A stretch of 64,000 nucleotides of DNA from Castor canadensis. Taxonomy: Eukaryota > Chordata > Mammalia > Rodentia > Castoridae. The notes beneath the pieces are model-generated. The model saw only the letters and a list, made by a program, of their open reading frames with translations. It searched no databases and was not told the origin of the DNA. The stretch is from contig NC_133398.1 of NCBI RefSeq assembly GCF_047511655.1, forward strand, positions 106,222,332-106,286,331. The letters are read 5' to 3'. This document shows, piece after piece, positions 46,780-59,500 of the stretch (within the stretch, counting starts at the first letter, position 1; each line of letters opens with the position of its first letter). The translations under genes were made by a program, and so were the position numbers.

Positions 46780-47439
46780 CATGGCAGGCTGTCACCCACA
46801 ATGGTTTGCCTCAAGGAACTTTTCAAATTTATAACAATCATTGCGTGGAGAGTTTGAGCCCTCCCCTGTGACGTGGCACCTTGTTTTGTGTCCTCTCAGG
46901 ATGGGTGGGTGGAAGGGTTGAACCCAGCCCCTCAAGCTCCTCTCTAAAGGCACACACACTGTCCATGTGTCAGGAGCCTCAAGCCTAATCTCTTCCCAAG
47001 GCTCTGCCTCTGAACACTTGCATTGGGGTTCAAAAGAATCTGCTAACATTTATGATGCATATTAAACTTTCTGTTATAGCCAAAAAAAAAATAAATAAAT
47101 AAATAAAAGCCTTTCTACGTGGAGAGCTCAAGCTTGAATGTTTCTCAAAGGTCTTGAATGTTTTTGGTAAGACTGACTTGAAAGCTTCCCTCCTAGCTGT
47201 GAATTGAGACTCCACAGGGACCGAAAGCTCAGCTATTTGCAGAGGGCCCTCTCTGACAAGAACTGCCCAGCTTCTTGGGAGGGAAGTCTGGTTCTGCAGG
47301 TGAGTGGGGAGCTGAGGTGCTCCGGCTTCAGGCGGGAGCAGGCTACAGCCATCTTGAGAGTCCATAGATAGGACTGTCTCAGCTCCAGCCAATGGGGTCC
47401 ACTTGGCTTGCAGTGTCCAAAAAGCACAGCTTTCAGCAA
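46780..47439. other. Unassigned sequence upstream of the candidate promoter
   Basis: No repeat recognised except (AAAT)n at about 47083-47107. A 138-codon minus frame at 47030-47446 has no known motif. Confidence 0.4.
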
Positions 47440-47570
47440 ATTGCACTACCTATCTAACACCTGTGTCCTCATCTCTAAAACTAGAGCAATAAACATTATA
47501 ACATGAGTGTGCAGTCATAGGTTGTTGTGAAGATTAGATTAAATGATACACTTAAATCACCTAATTCATC
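47440..47570 (+). mobile_element. MIR element
   Basis: MIR core and 3' part: tgtgtcctcatctctaaaac ... ataggttgttgtgaagattagattaaatga is diagnostic, though written here only in part. Confidence 0.75.
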
Positions 47571-47629
47571 ACCAGGCTGAAGTGAATATGAAATGGTAGC
47601 TATAATTGCCTTTGGCAGGATGGTCATCT

Positions 47630-47750
47630 AGCCACTGATTCTTGGTTTCCCCAACTGTAAAATGGAGATAGCAATTGGAGACACTATGGGTGAAATATCC
47701 AGCTCAGGGAAAGTCCAAGAAACATGTGGTGGTTAACATCACCATCGTTT
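47630..47750 (+). mobile_element. Second MIR fragment
   Basis: ttcttggtttccccaactgt followed by aaaatggagatagcaattgg resembles the MIR core. Shorter and weaker than the copy just before it. Confidence 0.5.
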
Positions 47751-47929
47751 ATCAGCACCGCCACACCCTCTTCTAAGACTTCATGGGTGTCCCCTGTTCA
47801 CTGGGGCTGGAAACACCGGGTCTAGAATGGTCCTGGCTTCCCATGGATCTTCTGATGTCTGTCTCAACTCCAGGTGGCTCCCTGTTACTGTTCCCTCCTC
47901 CACAAAGCAGCAAGTCCCACTTCTAAACA

Positions 47930-48425
47930 CACACACACAAAATGGAATACTATTCATCCATCAAAAAATACTGGAATCCTGTCATTTGCAGTGAGATGAA
48001 TGGGACCAGAGGATATTATATCAAATGAAATAAACCAGACACAGAAAAAAAAACTATGGCGTGCTCTTGCTCATATGCAAAATCTTAAGAAGTTGATCTC
48101 ACAGAAGTGGTTAGTACCAGTGCTCAGTAGATGTGAGGAAGGGCAGGGCAATGGGTTGGATTGCAGGTACCAAAATGTAGTTGCATAGGAGGAGTAAGTG
48201 CTAATGTTCCACAGCCCGTGATAGGTGCTGTAGTTCACATTATTCTGTATTTTATAACAAACTAGAAGAGAGGAGTTTGAAGTTTCCCAAAACAATGAAA
48301 TGAAAAGCACTTAAGGAAGGGGGGCAAATGTTAAGTACCCTGATTTGATTATTACACAGAATTATACACTGTGCCCCATAAATATGTGCAATTATTATAT
48401 GTCAATCAAAAAGTTAAAAATTAAA
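47930..48425 (+). mobile_element. Old LINE-1 3' end
   Basis: Forward end: atggaatactattcatccat, then 3' UTR (tgtaccc-like block near 48335: accctgatttgattattaca) ending gccccataaatatgtgcaat and A-rich. An intermediate-age L1 family. Confidence 0.8.
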
Positions 48426-48530
48426 AACCACAACACACTTACATAAAAAGAAATTCATTGAGGCCATTTTGGAGTAACGAGTCAAAATTATTGTCAAAGA
48501 AAGCTCTACAGGATTGAAAACTGGCTCAGT

Positions 48531-48974
48531 TTTTTTTTTTATTCATATGTGCATACAATGTTTGGGTCATTTCTCCCCCCTGCCTCTACACCCTCCCTTA
48601 ACCTCCCTACCCCCTCGATACCCGGCAGAAACAATTTTGCCCTTATCTCTAATTTTGTTGAAGAGAGAGTATAAGCAATAATAGGAAGGAGCAAGGGTTT
48701 TTGCTGGTTGAGATAAGGATAGCTATACAGGGAGTTGACGCTCATTAATTTCCTGTGCATGTGTGTTGCCTTCTAGGTTAATTCTTTTTGATCTCACCTT
48801 TCCTCTAGTTCCTGGTCCCCTTTTCCTATTGACCTCAGTTGCTTTAAAGTATCTGCTTTAGTTTCTCTGTGTTGAGGGCAACAAATGCTATGTACTTTTT
48901 TGGGTGTCTTACCTATCCTCACCCCTCCCTTGTGTGCTCTCGCTTTATCATGTGATCAAAGTCCAATCCCCTTG
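48531..48974 (-). mobile_element. Young LINE-1 3' UTR (reverse) with target-site duplication
   Basis: Poly-T then the reverse complement of the same 3' UTR as at about 19610-20090. Flanked by the 17-bp duplication GAAAACTGGCTCAGTTT at 48516-48532 and 48975-48991. The right copy is followed by AA, giving a TTT/AA L1 endonuclease site. Confidence 0.95.
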
Positions 48975-48991
48975 GAAAACTGGCTCAGTTT

Positions 48992-49600
48992 AAGAACACT
49001 TTGGCAATCCTATGTGTTAGAGCAATATGTGGTTCTTAAGACTCTGGTAGACATTGCAAAAATTGTGTTAAGAATATTAATGATGAAAATATGGGTAGCT
49101 CTCACTGTCTTTTATAACACACACTGAATTCTGCTCTTGTAACTTCCTTGTTGCTGCCTCTAAGGTAGACCTAAATGGAACTGTGTTGGGCAGGTTGTTG
49201 TTAGATGCGTGTGGAGAGTAGACTTGTTTGTGGTTGTTTAAATACAGTCTGATGTGTATTAAATACACACACAATGCTAGTAAAGAAAGACAGGAGCAGG
49301 AATTTATTGTCTCAAAGGCTGGGCAAAGGACTGACAGATATTTCTCAAAAGAAAACATACAAATTGTCACTAGGTACATGACATCATTTGTCTAAATTCT
49401 GGGAAATAGGAATGACTCTTTAGTGACAAAAAGCAGGTGAGTCAGTGTTGCCGGAGGGAGAGGAGGACTGCAGAGAGGTACAAGGGATTCTGTGGGGGTG
49501 ATGAAGACATTCCATGTCTTTTGCATGGTGTGCACAGATGTCAGACCTTAGCGGACCCTTTAAAGTTGTGTCAGATATTGCATATGAATGGCACTTCTTG
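48992..49600. other. Unassigned sequence
   Basis: No gene or named repeat seen. Confidence 0.45.
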
Positions 49601-49601
49601 C

Positions 49602-49680
49602 AAGAGCTAGAGATGTAGTTCAGTCTAGCATTCTCAAGGCCTGGGTTCAATCCCGACACTGAAGAGAAAAAAAAAAAAGC
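49602..49680 (+). mobile_element. ID-type SINE
   Basis: Forward ID (gctagagatgtagttcagtc ... gggttcaatcccgacactga) with poly(A). Confidence 0.88.
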
Positions 49681-49765
49681 AATCTCCTTCAATACAGTTG
49701 ATTTAAAAAGAAAATGTTCCAGGCTCTTGCTTAAGAAAAAAGAAAAAGAAGAGAACATTGCTGAT

Positions 49766-49858
49766 GGGATTGGGATGTAGTTCAGTGGTAGACTGCTGGC
49801 CAAGCATGTTTGAGGTTTTGGGTTTGGTTCCAAGAACTGAAAAAAAAGAAAAAAAAAA
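49766..49858 (+). mobile_element. ID-type SINE
   Basis: Forward ID (attgggatgtagttcagtgg ... gggtttggttccaagaactg) with A-rich tail, about 85 bp after the previous copy. Confidence 0.88.
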
Positions 49859-50015
49859 GTATGAGATCTGTTACTTTTTAGGGAAATTGGGAACAGATCC
49901 TTCTCTGGAATCGATGCTGTCTCAGAACTCAGAGCAGGTGGTCCTTGTTCTCAGACACCTTTGGGACTGCACAGTAATCCACAGATTACATTTCTCGAGG
50001 CAGACAGACTTTCAG

Positions 50016-50382
50016 GCCTGCTATGGTTTGGATGTGCCTTGCTCCTCAAGGGTGTGGAGATGCTGGGAGCTTTAAGAGTTGGGGCCTATGGAAGGTTAGT
50101 AGGTCATGGGTATACCGCCTTCAAAAGGGATTGATGCTGATCTTGCAGACTGGGTAGATCTCACAACAGCATACCATGCTTGGCCACTCTGAACTCAGTC
50201 ACTCCCCTCTCTGCACCTCTGCTGTGTTGTGACACAGAGGGAACCTAGTTGGAGGCCAAAAAAATGAGGCTGCCCAATTTTAGCCTTTCAGCCTCCAAAA
50301 CAGTGAACTAAATAAATTCTTTACTTTGAGTTGCCCTACCTCAAGTACTTTGTCAAAGCTACATATAACAGACTAACACAAG
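50016..50382 (+). mobile_element. MaLR-type LTR
   Basis: Starts gctatggtttggatgtgcct and ends near cagactaacaca, with an LTR-like poly(A) region (aactaaataaattctttact). Related to the copies at 4437 and 39466. Confidence 0.75.
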
Positions 50383-51000
50383 GCCATTAATAGATAATCT
50401 CTGACAGAAATTATTTTCAACACAAGTTTATTCTGAAAAGTAACTCTCTTCCCCTCCATACTGCCCCCAAAAAAGAGAATACTGCATGAAACCCAGAGAT
50501 TGGTCTCTGTCTAAAGACCCTCCTTGGAGCTCTGCAGTCTCTCAGTTGTCATAACAACTCCTCCTGTCCTCAGTCATGGCCTCACGTGTACACAGAAAGA
50601 TGTCAACCCATCATCATAACACACATGCTTCCAGTTTCTCCTACCCAGGGAAAAGAATTGTACCTACAAGGGTGAGGCTCCCACATACTCTAATCCACCC
50701 CTTTATTGTGTATATGAGAAACTGATGCTGCATTTGGCTTATTGCTGTGACCAGGCCAGGTTAGCATAGCACCCAACAGAGCCAATGTGAAGAGGTTGGT
50801 AAAGGTCAAGGGTCGGAGGAGAGATGGCCACAGACCAATCTGACTCCATCACTGTATGTCAGTGCCAAGCACAAACAGAAAACTCATTCCCAAACACTTC
50901 TATTGTCTAATTAATGATAAAAGAAAAGAAAAGAACAGAGCTGGGATCCATTCTTTATACTTAATTTTGAAGCTCCTGTGTCACCGAATAAAGCAATGCA
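50383..51000. other. Unassigned sequence
   Basis: No gene or named repeat seen. Confidence 0.45.
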
Positions 51001-51340
51001 TACAGTCAGCAGGTTCAGTGTCTGTGGGTTCCACATCCACAGGCCACCCAACCACAGATGGGAATATTCTAAAACAATTTGCCTCTGGACCGCACACTTG
51101 ACAGACCTTTTCTTGTTGTAATTCCCTAAACTCGAGAGTAAAATTACTATGGATGTAGCATTTGCATTGGCTGAGGTGTTACAAGTGGTCTACAGTGATG
51201 TCAAGGTACCTGGGAGGGTGTGGGAGGGTTAGATGCAAACACTACATAAATCTCAATCAGCGACTTGGACATCTGTGGATTTGGGCACCCACATGGGGTC
51301 CTGGAACCAACTCTCCTGCAGATACCGTGGGACAATGTAT
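51001..51340 (+). mobile_element. MER2/Tigger-type non-autonomous DNA transposon
   Basis: Left end cagtcagcaggttcagtgtc with gtgggttccacatccacagg, middle ttgttgtaattccctaaact, right part tggatttgggcacccacatg and ggtcctggaaccaactctcc follow the order of a MER2-like element. TA-containing flanks (cata / gtat) fit a TA target. No transposase frame. Confidence 0.75.
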
Positions 51341-53015
51341 TTATCCACACTATTCATGTTTGAGTGCATATTAAAGAATGAAAAGCACAACTGGCACACC
51401 AAGAAAGCCTCAAAAAATAAAAATGGAAAAGAACTCTTCAGCCATGAGGTAGCCATCCCTAAAGGTCCTTCTTGATCTCCTGAGGCTCAGAAAGTCCTGT
51501 TGGGTTCAGCCTCCATGGAGCCCTTGGAGCCTAGTGGTCCCTGACTTCTAACAGTAATGATGCTGGGATCTAGAAAAGACTGGGGTCCAGCAAGGACAGG
51601 GTGGAGCAGGGTCAGTGGGCGTCCTCAGTCCACCCCAGGCCTCAGGGTGCATAGGAGCTGGGTGCAGATGTGGGGCGGACCCCTTGAGCAGCACAGGAAG
51701 GACTGCAGGGGACTGGAATCCAGAGCCTAGAGCTGCCCCTAATGGGTGGGAACCAGGCCAAGGAACTGACTCTTTTTAGGTGCTCAGTCTCAGCAATTTG
51801 TCTAATTGAACCATGAAAGAAGATCGCTACTAAAAGGAAGATCAACTTTGGACACATCAGTTCTGCACTTTTCCTAGCCTGACTCTCACTTTTGTTTTCT
51901 CCCCTCCAGCCTGAGACTGGGATTTGTCTCAGTCTCCCCTGACATCCCTCTCTGTCTTTGTCTGTCCCCTTCTCTGTCCCTGTCTCTCCTTTTTCTCTCT
52001 GTTTTTGTCTCTCTCTTTCTGGTGAACTGTAAACTCCTTTTAGATGTGGGCAGCTTAGAAGAGGGGTGGGAGGGGAGACTGAACCGTCACAGGGGACATG
52101 GAGCAGCACCAGTTCTGAAAGACCAAATTCCAGGCCTGAGAATGTCACATTGTATTAGTGCTTGGGTAGGCAAGAAGTCAGGGTTGATTGGATGGGGCTG
52201 AGATGAGGAGAAAGAAAACACAAAGGGATGGCTTCTACACCTCTAACTTCTTCACTTGACTTATTTTGTCCCTCCAAAGCTGAATGTCCTCGTCCCTAAT
52301 AAAAATACAGGCATGCCATTCCCTCCCCTGAGGGTGTGCACAGAGAGGAGAGGGGGGATGGACATGGAATGTGGACAGGAATAACGACTGAGCAACAGAG
52401 CAGCAATTTCTTTTTCCACATCAGAGGAGGATTTACATTCAAGTACAGCCCTCAGAGGAATTTCCCCAGCCTTGTGAATTTTCTGGTTCCAGTGTCTCTG
52501 AGCAGATGCAGATGTCAACAGTGAGGAGATCTGGGTGACAAAAAAGCAGCTCTTTGTATTGTATCTCACTTCAGATTTAAAAAAAAATCAAATTCCTAGT
52601 TTAGTGAGCATCAGTGCATTTTGATCAAAATTAGGGCAGGGGACCAGCCGGGGGTTGGAGGGACTGTACATCCTAAGAGCTCTTTTGGTGACTTGCAGGC
52701 CCCTAAAGCTTGCTCCTGGGAAGACAGTCCCAGATGGGAGAACTTGACTCCTCATCTCCCAAGAGAGCAACAGTATGGTGAGTTCCACTCTGGATTAGTG
52801 AAGGGCTCAGTTCAAGGTACAGCTTGGTGTCACCAGGTTAAGTGATGTCCTCTTCAGGCTCCCCCTGAAGCCCACAGTGGCCCAGCAGGGCCGGCTGCTG
52901 TGATGGGCTGAGGTGAAGGGTCTTAGTTTTCCAGTGGCTATGACTTCTAAGAAGTCATACAACACTGAGCAGGTTCCAACTTCTCCAAGTGGGTGTGATG
53001 ACTAAGATCTACCAA
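51341..53015. other. Unassigned sequence
   Basis: A 168-codon minus frame (51642-52148) and others are open but have no domain signature; part covers a pyrimidine-rich tract (about 51930-52020, TCTGTC-like). Nothing named. Confidence 0.4.
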
Positions 53016-53019
53016 GATG

Positions 53020-53505
53020 GAAAACAGTAGGGAGGCTCCTCAAAAAATGAAAACTAGATCTGCCATGTGGCCCTTCTGGGTATATATCCAAAAGAAATGA
53101 AATCAGCCTGCCAAAGAGATACATGCACACCCATGGTTATTGCTGCACGATTCACAGGTGTCCATCAACAGATAATGGATAAAGAAAATGTGATATACAT
53201 ACACAATGGAGTATTATTCAGCCATAAAGAAGAATGAAATCCTGTCATTGGTAGCAAAATGGATTGACCTGAGGGACATTATGCTGAGTGAACTAAATGA
53301 AGCACAGAAGGACAAGTACCATGTGTCCTTTCATATATGGACACTAAAACCCTGATCCAAATGTATTCATAGTGATTTACAGAGGCTGGGAATGGTGGAC
53401 AAAGGAGGCTGAATTTGATCAGTGTGTTTTATGCATGAGTTGAAATATCACACCAAACCCAGTTAATATGTACAATTAATACATGTCAATTAAAAATGAA
53501 AGAAA
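53020..53505 (+). mobile_element. Old LINE-1 3' end
   Basis: Forward: gggtatatatccaaaagaaa (ORF2 end), gagtattattcagccataaa, and a 3' UTR ending atgtacaattaatacatgtc and A-rich. Confidence 0.85.
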
Positions 53506-53662
53506 ATACTAAGCAGAGCAAACTTTAAACTTTCTAGAAGAAAGAAAAATGAGACTTCAACTGAGAAGTGTCATGTAAAAAAGTGACAAGACAGATACAT
53601 TTAATCCATCATTGTGATTATCAATGTTCATTTTAGCTCCTGCAATGTGTGTCCTGCTCAGT

Positions 53663-54085
53663 GAAGGCAAAAGGACAGTCCAGTAACCCTCCCTCATCTT
53701 AGGGCATGCGTTCCAAGGCATTCTCATGCCTGAAGCTACAGATAGTCCCAAACCCTGTATCACTCACTACTCATACAGACCGATGGTAAACTCTAATTAC
53801 TTATAATTAGGCACAGTAAGAGATTAACAACAACAAATAATACTGAGACGAGGTGCCACTCCAGTGGTAGAGCACCTACTTAGCAAGCGAGAGGCCTTGA
53901 GATCAAACCCCAGTACCACCAAAGAAAAAACTAAGCAAAAACTAATAATAAAATAGAACAATTCTAACAATATGTCATAATAAGAGTGATTAAAAGTAAT
54001 GAATTATTTGTTTCTGGAAATTCCTGCTTAATATTTTTCCAGGGGATACGGTAACTGAAAGTGGAAAGCAAAGCTACAGATGAGC
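53663..54085 (+). mobile_element. Tigger-type DNA transposon fragment
   Basis: gggcatgcgttccaaggcat, gcctgaagctacagatagtc, ataattaggcacagtaagag and, after a SINE, aaaatagaacaattctaaca, then a right part near 54045-54085 (gatacggtaactgaaagtgg). The order fits an old Tigger-like element. Confidence 0.6.
53846..53930 (+). mobile_element. ID-type SINE
   Basis: Forward ID (aggtgccactccagtggtag ... gagatcaaaccccagtacca) inserted in the Tigger-like element. Confidence 0.88.
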
Positions 54086-56595
54086 CGGGACCCTGTGTGT
54101 GGCTCCTGCCACAAACTGAGGACTATGTGCCAGGAGAGGGACCCCAGTACTTTTAAACAGGGAAAAAGAAACCACATAGTATTTAGGGTCACTCAACCCA
54201 TTTCATTCTTATTAGTTATGTGTATGTGCTTCACATTATGTAAAATTTAAATGCATAAATATGTGTATTATCCATAAAAATGTGTGATTATGAAATATCA
54301 CACAGAAAGAGAAGTTGAAATTGGAAAGTCTCCTTAACTTATTAACTCAACTCTTTATTTTTTTCACATAGCTCTTTAACTTTATTTTACAATACACATT
54401 TTGCCAAACTCTAAAATTTTTAATTCAAAAGCACAGTGGCCCTATAGAAAAACATTGTATCATCAGTAAATATTCATTCTGAGTCTCTCACAAACATGGT
54501 TCAGCTTGCTGTACTGACCTGGCAGGACAAGAGAGGGCCCCAGTGTCCACCCACACACCAGAGACCATAGCCTCCTGTACCAGGTATGGAAACAAATCAT
54601 TGAGTTCATTTTCTTGTAAACAAACAGACATGCTGTTTTGTTGACTTAGAGATTCAGTTGGTCCCAGAGAGTAAAGGCTCTTTACTGGGATTCCTGATGC
54701 TCTTCTGCCAGGTACAGGTGTTTCCCTATGGAAGGAGATGTGAGTGTTTGTTGTAGGCAATTCCTCATGACAATGGCATTCATGGCTACATCAGGTCTCA
54801 CAAGACATTATAAGATATTTGTCTTATAAAGCCTGTGTTTGTTAATATGGATTTTAAAAACAAAACCTGGGAAGGAGATTTTTATGTAGTTCTGAAGCCA
54901 AGCTTAGGTTGGTTATAAGGTATCGAGGACAGAAATATCTGACCTGACCACATCAGACAAATGGTAAGAATTTATTTTCTTTCTCCATGTCTTGCTCTTC
55001 GGTAAATCTTGAACTTACCAAGAAACTTGGCCAATAATCACTTACAAATAATAACTGACCTGACCTTTTATTCTCTGGATGTTGATACAATTCTTTAGCA
55101 AAAGTTAATCAGGAAAAGGAGGCTGGCTATGTAGGATTCTAGGACTTAACACATATGGCTTCTAAAATACGAGGTGATGGAATTTGCATTTTTTCTGTCT
55201 AATTTGCATATGAAAACCATCAGTCCCCAATACTCAGATATAATTCCTCACTCAGCTTAATCTGTTCAGGTCAATAACAATTTCTTTTTGTAAAAAATCT
55301 CATATATTGTTTTTTTTTAAATCCTTAAGTGTTTAGATTTGAGTTCTGAGGTCCTAATTCTTGAGCAGGTAGCACTGTTCTGGAAATGAATTTTCAGTCA
55401 AGTAAAGAAATGGACCCTTGGCCAGACTCAATATTTCTTCTACTCATAAAACTGCCATTTTCATTGGCTATAGACCCCAATGAATTCCTGGTGAATATAT
55501 GTTCCTTGTCCTCTAGATAATTAACAAACTATGATAATTTCAATCCATGAGTCAGAGTTGTTCATGGACTCTTAGGTGGTAGGATTTAAGAGAAACAAAT
55601 GAAAGAAAAAAGTCCAACACACGATATTCTCATTGAAATAACCAGTTATTGGCACATGTTGTGTATACAGCAGGCACCCAATCAATGTAAGTGAAGGAAC
55701 GAGCGAGTTTAAAGGCTGACGCCACCTCTCCATGCTGCCCCCACATGAAGCTCACAAGCCCCACACGGGCAGCTTCTTTCTTCCCGTTCATGTCAATGCA
55801 TGATAAGCAGCTAAACACAAATCTGGTATACTGAGGATGTGTTAAGAGATCACCTCATTTAACTCATTAGTGAGAAAATGAATGCCAAGGATGCCAAACT
55901 GCTTCAAATGGAGTGTAAGGAAATACACACAGCCCCCTGCTGACCCCCAATGTCATTAAAATGCTAGTTTGGGAGAAACTGTTTCTACTACACCGGAACC
56001 ATATTCATCCCTGGTGGATGAAAATCATTGACAACTTGTTAAGCTTGTATTCATATCTAATCTTACAAACCCTGACAGTAAATAATAGAAAAGAGAAAGC
56101 CTACCAGCTGTTGTTCCTGGAACAACAAATAATCCTCAGGTAAGGTTGTTTGACAAGGTTGAATGCTGACATTTATTCTTTTTGCCATTTTTCTTAACAA
56201 ACACAGCATACAGGATATATCCTGTCTCTTAGAATTCTGAAGACGGGTAACCTTAGACAGCGCAATGGAAAATTTAAGATTGACCATAAATAAATTGATT
56301 GTCATATTTGATATTTCCCGAGTTCTTTGATTTGCATCACATACAATCGTTCTCCTCAACCTAAGAACTAGTAATAAAAACATTCGTAGCAGGACTGTCT
56401 CCAGCTGCACGTTTTCACAACATAACAATTAGTTGTGGAAACAGTTTGAATTTAGTAGAGTATTCTAAGAGCTCATTATTAGAATCTATTACTTGAATAT
56501 GGAGGAAAAAGAAGGTGAGACCTGAGCTTTGCTTGTGTATTGGCACAGTGGACCAGAATCACGGCAGGAATGAGTCCTGTGCTAGCAGCAGTACA
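54086..56595. other. Unassigned AT-rich sequence
   Basis: No gene. A short MIR/L2-like end may lie at about 55650-55710 (caggcacccaatcaatgtaa). Otherwise nothing I can name. Confidence 0.4.
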
Positions 56596-56599
56596 GAGA

Positions 56600-59500
56600 C
56601 GCCTAGAGACAGAAACTCTTGGTCTCAGATGGAAGCGTCCTGTTGCTCCCCATTGTATGGCTGTGTGTTTCATGTATGTCCTTTGTCAAATTGAGGAAGT
56701 TCTCTTGTTTCCATAGTTGATTGAGAGATTTTATCCAAAATGGGTATTGTATTTTGTCAAATGCTTTTTCTGTGTCTATCAAGAGCATCACATTTCATTA
56801 GACTTTTGGCTTTGAGATACTTGTAGATTCACATGCAGTTGTAAGAAACAATACAGAGAAATCCATGTACCTTCACCCAGTTTCTCCTAATGATAACATC
56901 TTTAATGCTACAATACAATATTGCAACAAGGATACAGAACATTTCCATCATTTGAAAGAATCTTCCGATTGCACCTTTACAAACACCCACATTTCCCTCC
57001 GATCTACTTTTAAGTTCTCTATTCTGTTCTGTGTCTGTCCTGTACTCTTGATTACTATAGCTGTGTAATAAGTCTCAAAATTGGATAGAATGATTCTACT
57101 CACTTTATTTTTCTTTTTCAAAACCGTCTTATGATTGTAGCTACTTTTGCTTTTTCATGTAAACTTTAGATTATCTTTTCTGTATCTATAAAAATCTTGC
57201 TGTGATTTTGATAAGAATTGCAAAAACCAAACATCTTTAACATTTTGAGCCTCCCAATCCATGAACGTGGTACATCAAAGACCTTCTTTGATTTTCTGTA
57301 TCAGCCTTCTGTGGTTTTCAGCATTAGTCCTATGCATGATAGCTAGATTTATACCTAAGTACTCCATTTCTTTTTGAGTAATTATAAATGGTATTGCATT
57401 TTTAATTTAATGTATATGTTTGCTGTTGGTATATAGAAATATCAGTAATTCTGAATGTTGATCTTGAATTATAAGACCTTATTAAACTCACTGGTTAATT
57501 ATAGTTTGATTATCTGGTTTTACTTTTAGGTTCTTTGGAATTTCCTACATAGAAACCATGTCATTTGAAATGGGACAGATTTATTTCTTCCTTTCTGATA
57601 TGTATGCCTTTTTATCCTTTCTTTCCTCATCATGCTGACTAGAAATTCCAGTACTATGGTGTACAGTGCTGGTGAGAGTAAGCATCCTGGCCTTGTTCCC
57701 AGTTTTAGGAGAAGTGACTCAGTCTTTCACCATTGAGTACACTGATAGTTGTAGAGTTGGTGTCAATGTTCTTCATCAAATTGATCAAGGGAATCTTTTT
57801 TTTTTTTTTTTTTTTTTCATTTTTCTTTTATTATTCATATGTGCATACAAGGCTTGGTTCATTTCTCCCCCCTGCCCCCACCCCCTCCCTTACCACCCAC
57901 TCCACCCCCTCCCGCTCCCCCCCTCAATACCCAGCAGAAACTATTTTGCCCTTATCTCTAATTTTGTTGTAGAGAGAGTATAAGCAATAATAGGAAGGAA
58001 CAAGGGGTTTTGCTGGTTGAGATAAGGATAGCTATACAGGGCATTGACTCACATTGATTTCCTGTGTGTGGGTGTTACCTTCTAGTATCTAGTATCTGGG
58101 AATCTTAATTGTCATTTTTTTCTCTCAGTTTTTACCATTGAATTTGATGAAATCTTTTCCGTATTGATTGACATGATCACATGATCTCTTTTGCTTACAT
58201 TGATTGATTTCCAAATCAATCAATTGCATTTAAACCAATCAATTTTAAGCATCATACCCCTGGTATAAACCAAACTTGGTTATATTATCTAATTCTTTGC
58301 ATAGTTTATATGTTCTATGTGCCAATATTTTATTAAGAATTTTTATAGCTATATTCATAAGGGATGTTGTTGTACAGTTTTATTTTTTTCACTGCCTTTG
58401 TCTAGTTTTAATATCTGGGTAAGACAGGCTTCATAAAATGCACAAGGAAGTGTTTCCTCCTTTTCTATTTTCTGTATGATTGAGATAAAATCTTCTCTAA
58501 TTCTCTAGTGAAATAATTTGTAGCTAGAGACTCCTTTTTTGTGAGTCATTAAAATACAAATTCCATTTCTTTAATAGTTATAGGAACATTCAAATTGTCA
58601 TTTTCATGTTGAATGGGCCCATCTTGTAAATATTGGCCTATTGTGTAGACTTGGTCATAGTACTTCCTAATTATCCTTTCTATGTCTGTAGTGATAGTCT
58701 GTGTTTTAGTGCTGATATTGATCATTTATATCTTCTCATTTTTTCCAGTCTTCTGAGAAATTTCTCTCATTCATGATCTCAAAAAATGGCTTCTAGTTTT
58801 ATTGGTAGTTTCCATTGTTTTATTGACTTCAATTTCATTTATTTCTGCTCTGATATTTGCTCCTTGTTTCTTTGTGCTTCTTGTGTTGTTCTTTTTCTAT
58901 ATGTTTGATGTAGGAGAATTAACCTCTTTCCTAGTGACTGTATTTCCTGATATGAGTTTCCCTCTCACTGCATACTCATTAGCTGTGTTACATTGATTTT
59001 TCTGCTGTACTATATTTTCATTTCCATTCAGTTCAATGTATTTTTGAAAAAATTTCCCTTCAGACTTCCATTTTCATGGTGAATTAAAGTACACCATTAC
59101 GTTCCAAGTGTTTTTTTATCTTTTATCAATTTTTACTCTAATTCCAACATGGGCAGAAAACTCACCTTGTATGACTCACTTTTTAAAACTTATCAAGATT
59201 TATTTTATTGCTTAGGATATGATCTGTTTTAAAATATGTTCCATGCATGATTTTCTATAGTATTAATTATTAAGAGAGGATGTTGAAGTCTTCAATTATC
59301 ATTGTGAATTTGTCTTTTTAATTCTTTTTCAATTATCCCATTCTTTAAATTAGTGTTTTGTCTTTGCATATTTTGTTGCTGCATTACTTAGTGCATACAT
59401 GTTCAGGATTAGTGCCTTTCTGGTGATTGATCCTTTACTATATAATATCTCTCTGTCTCTGGTAAATTATTCAATCTGAAGTCTACTTTATCTGATATTA

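Noticed and set aside
56603..56791. Short ORF with DTEKAFDKIQ as a reverse transcriptase gene
   Set aside because: It is a surviving piece of a reverse old L1 ORF2.
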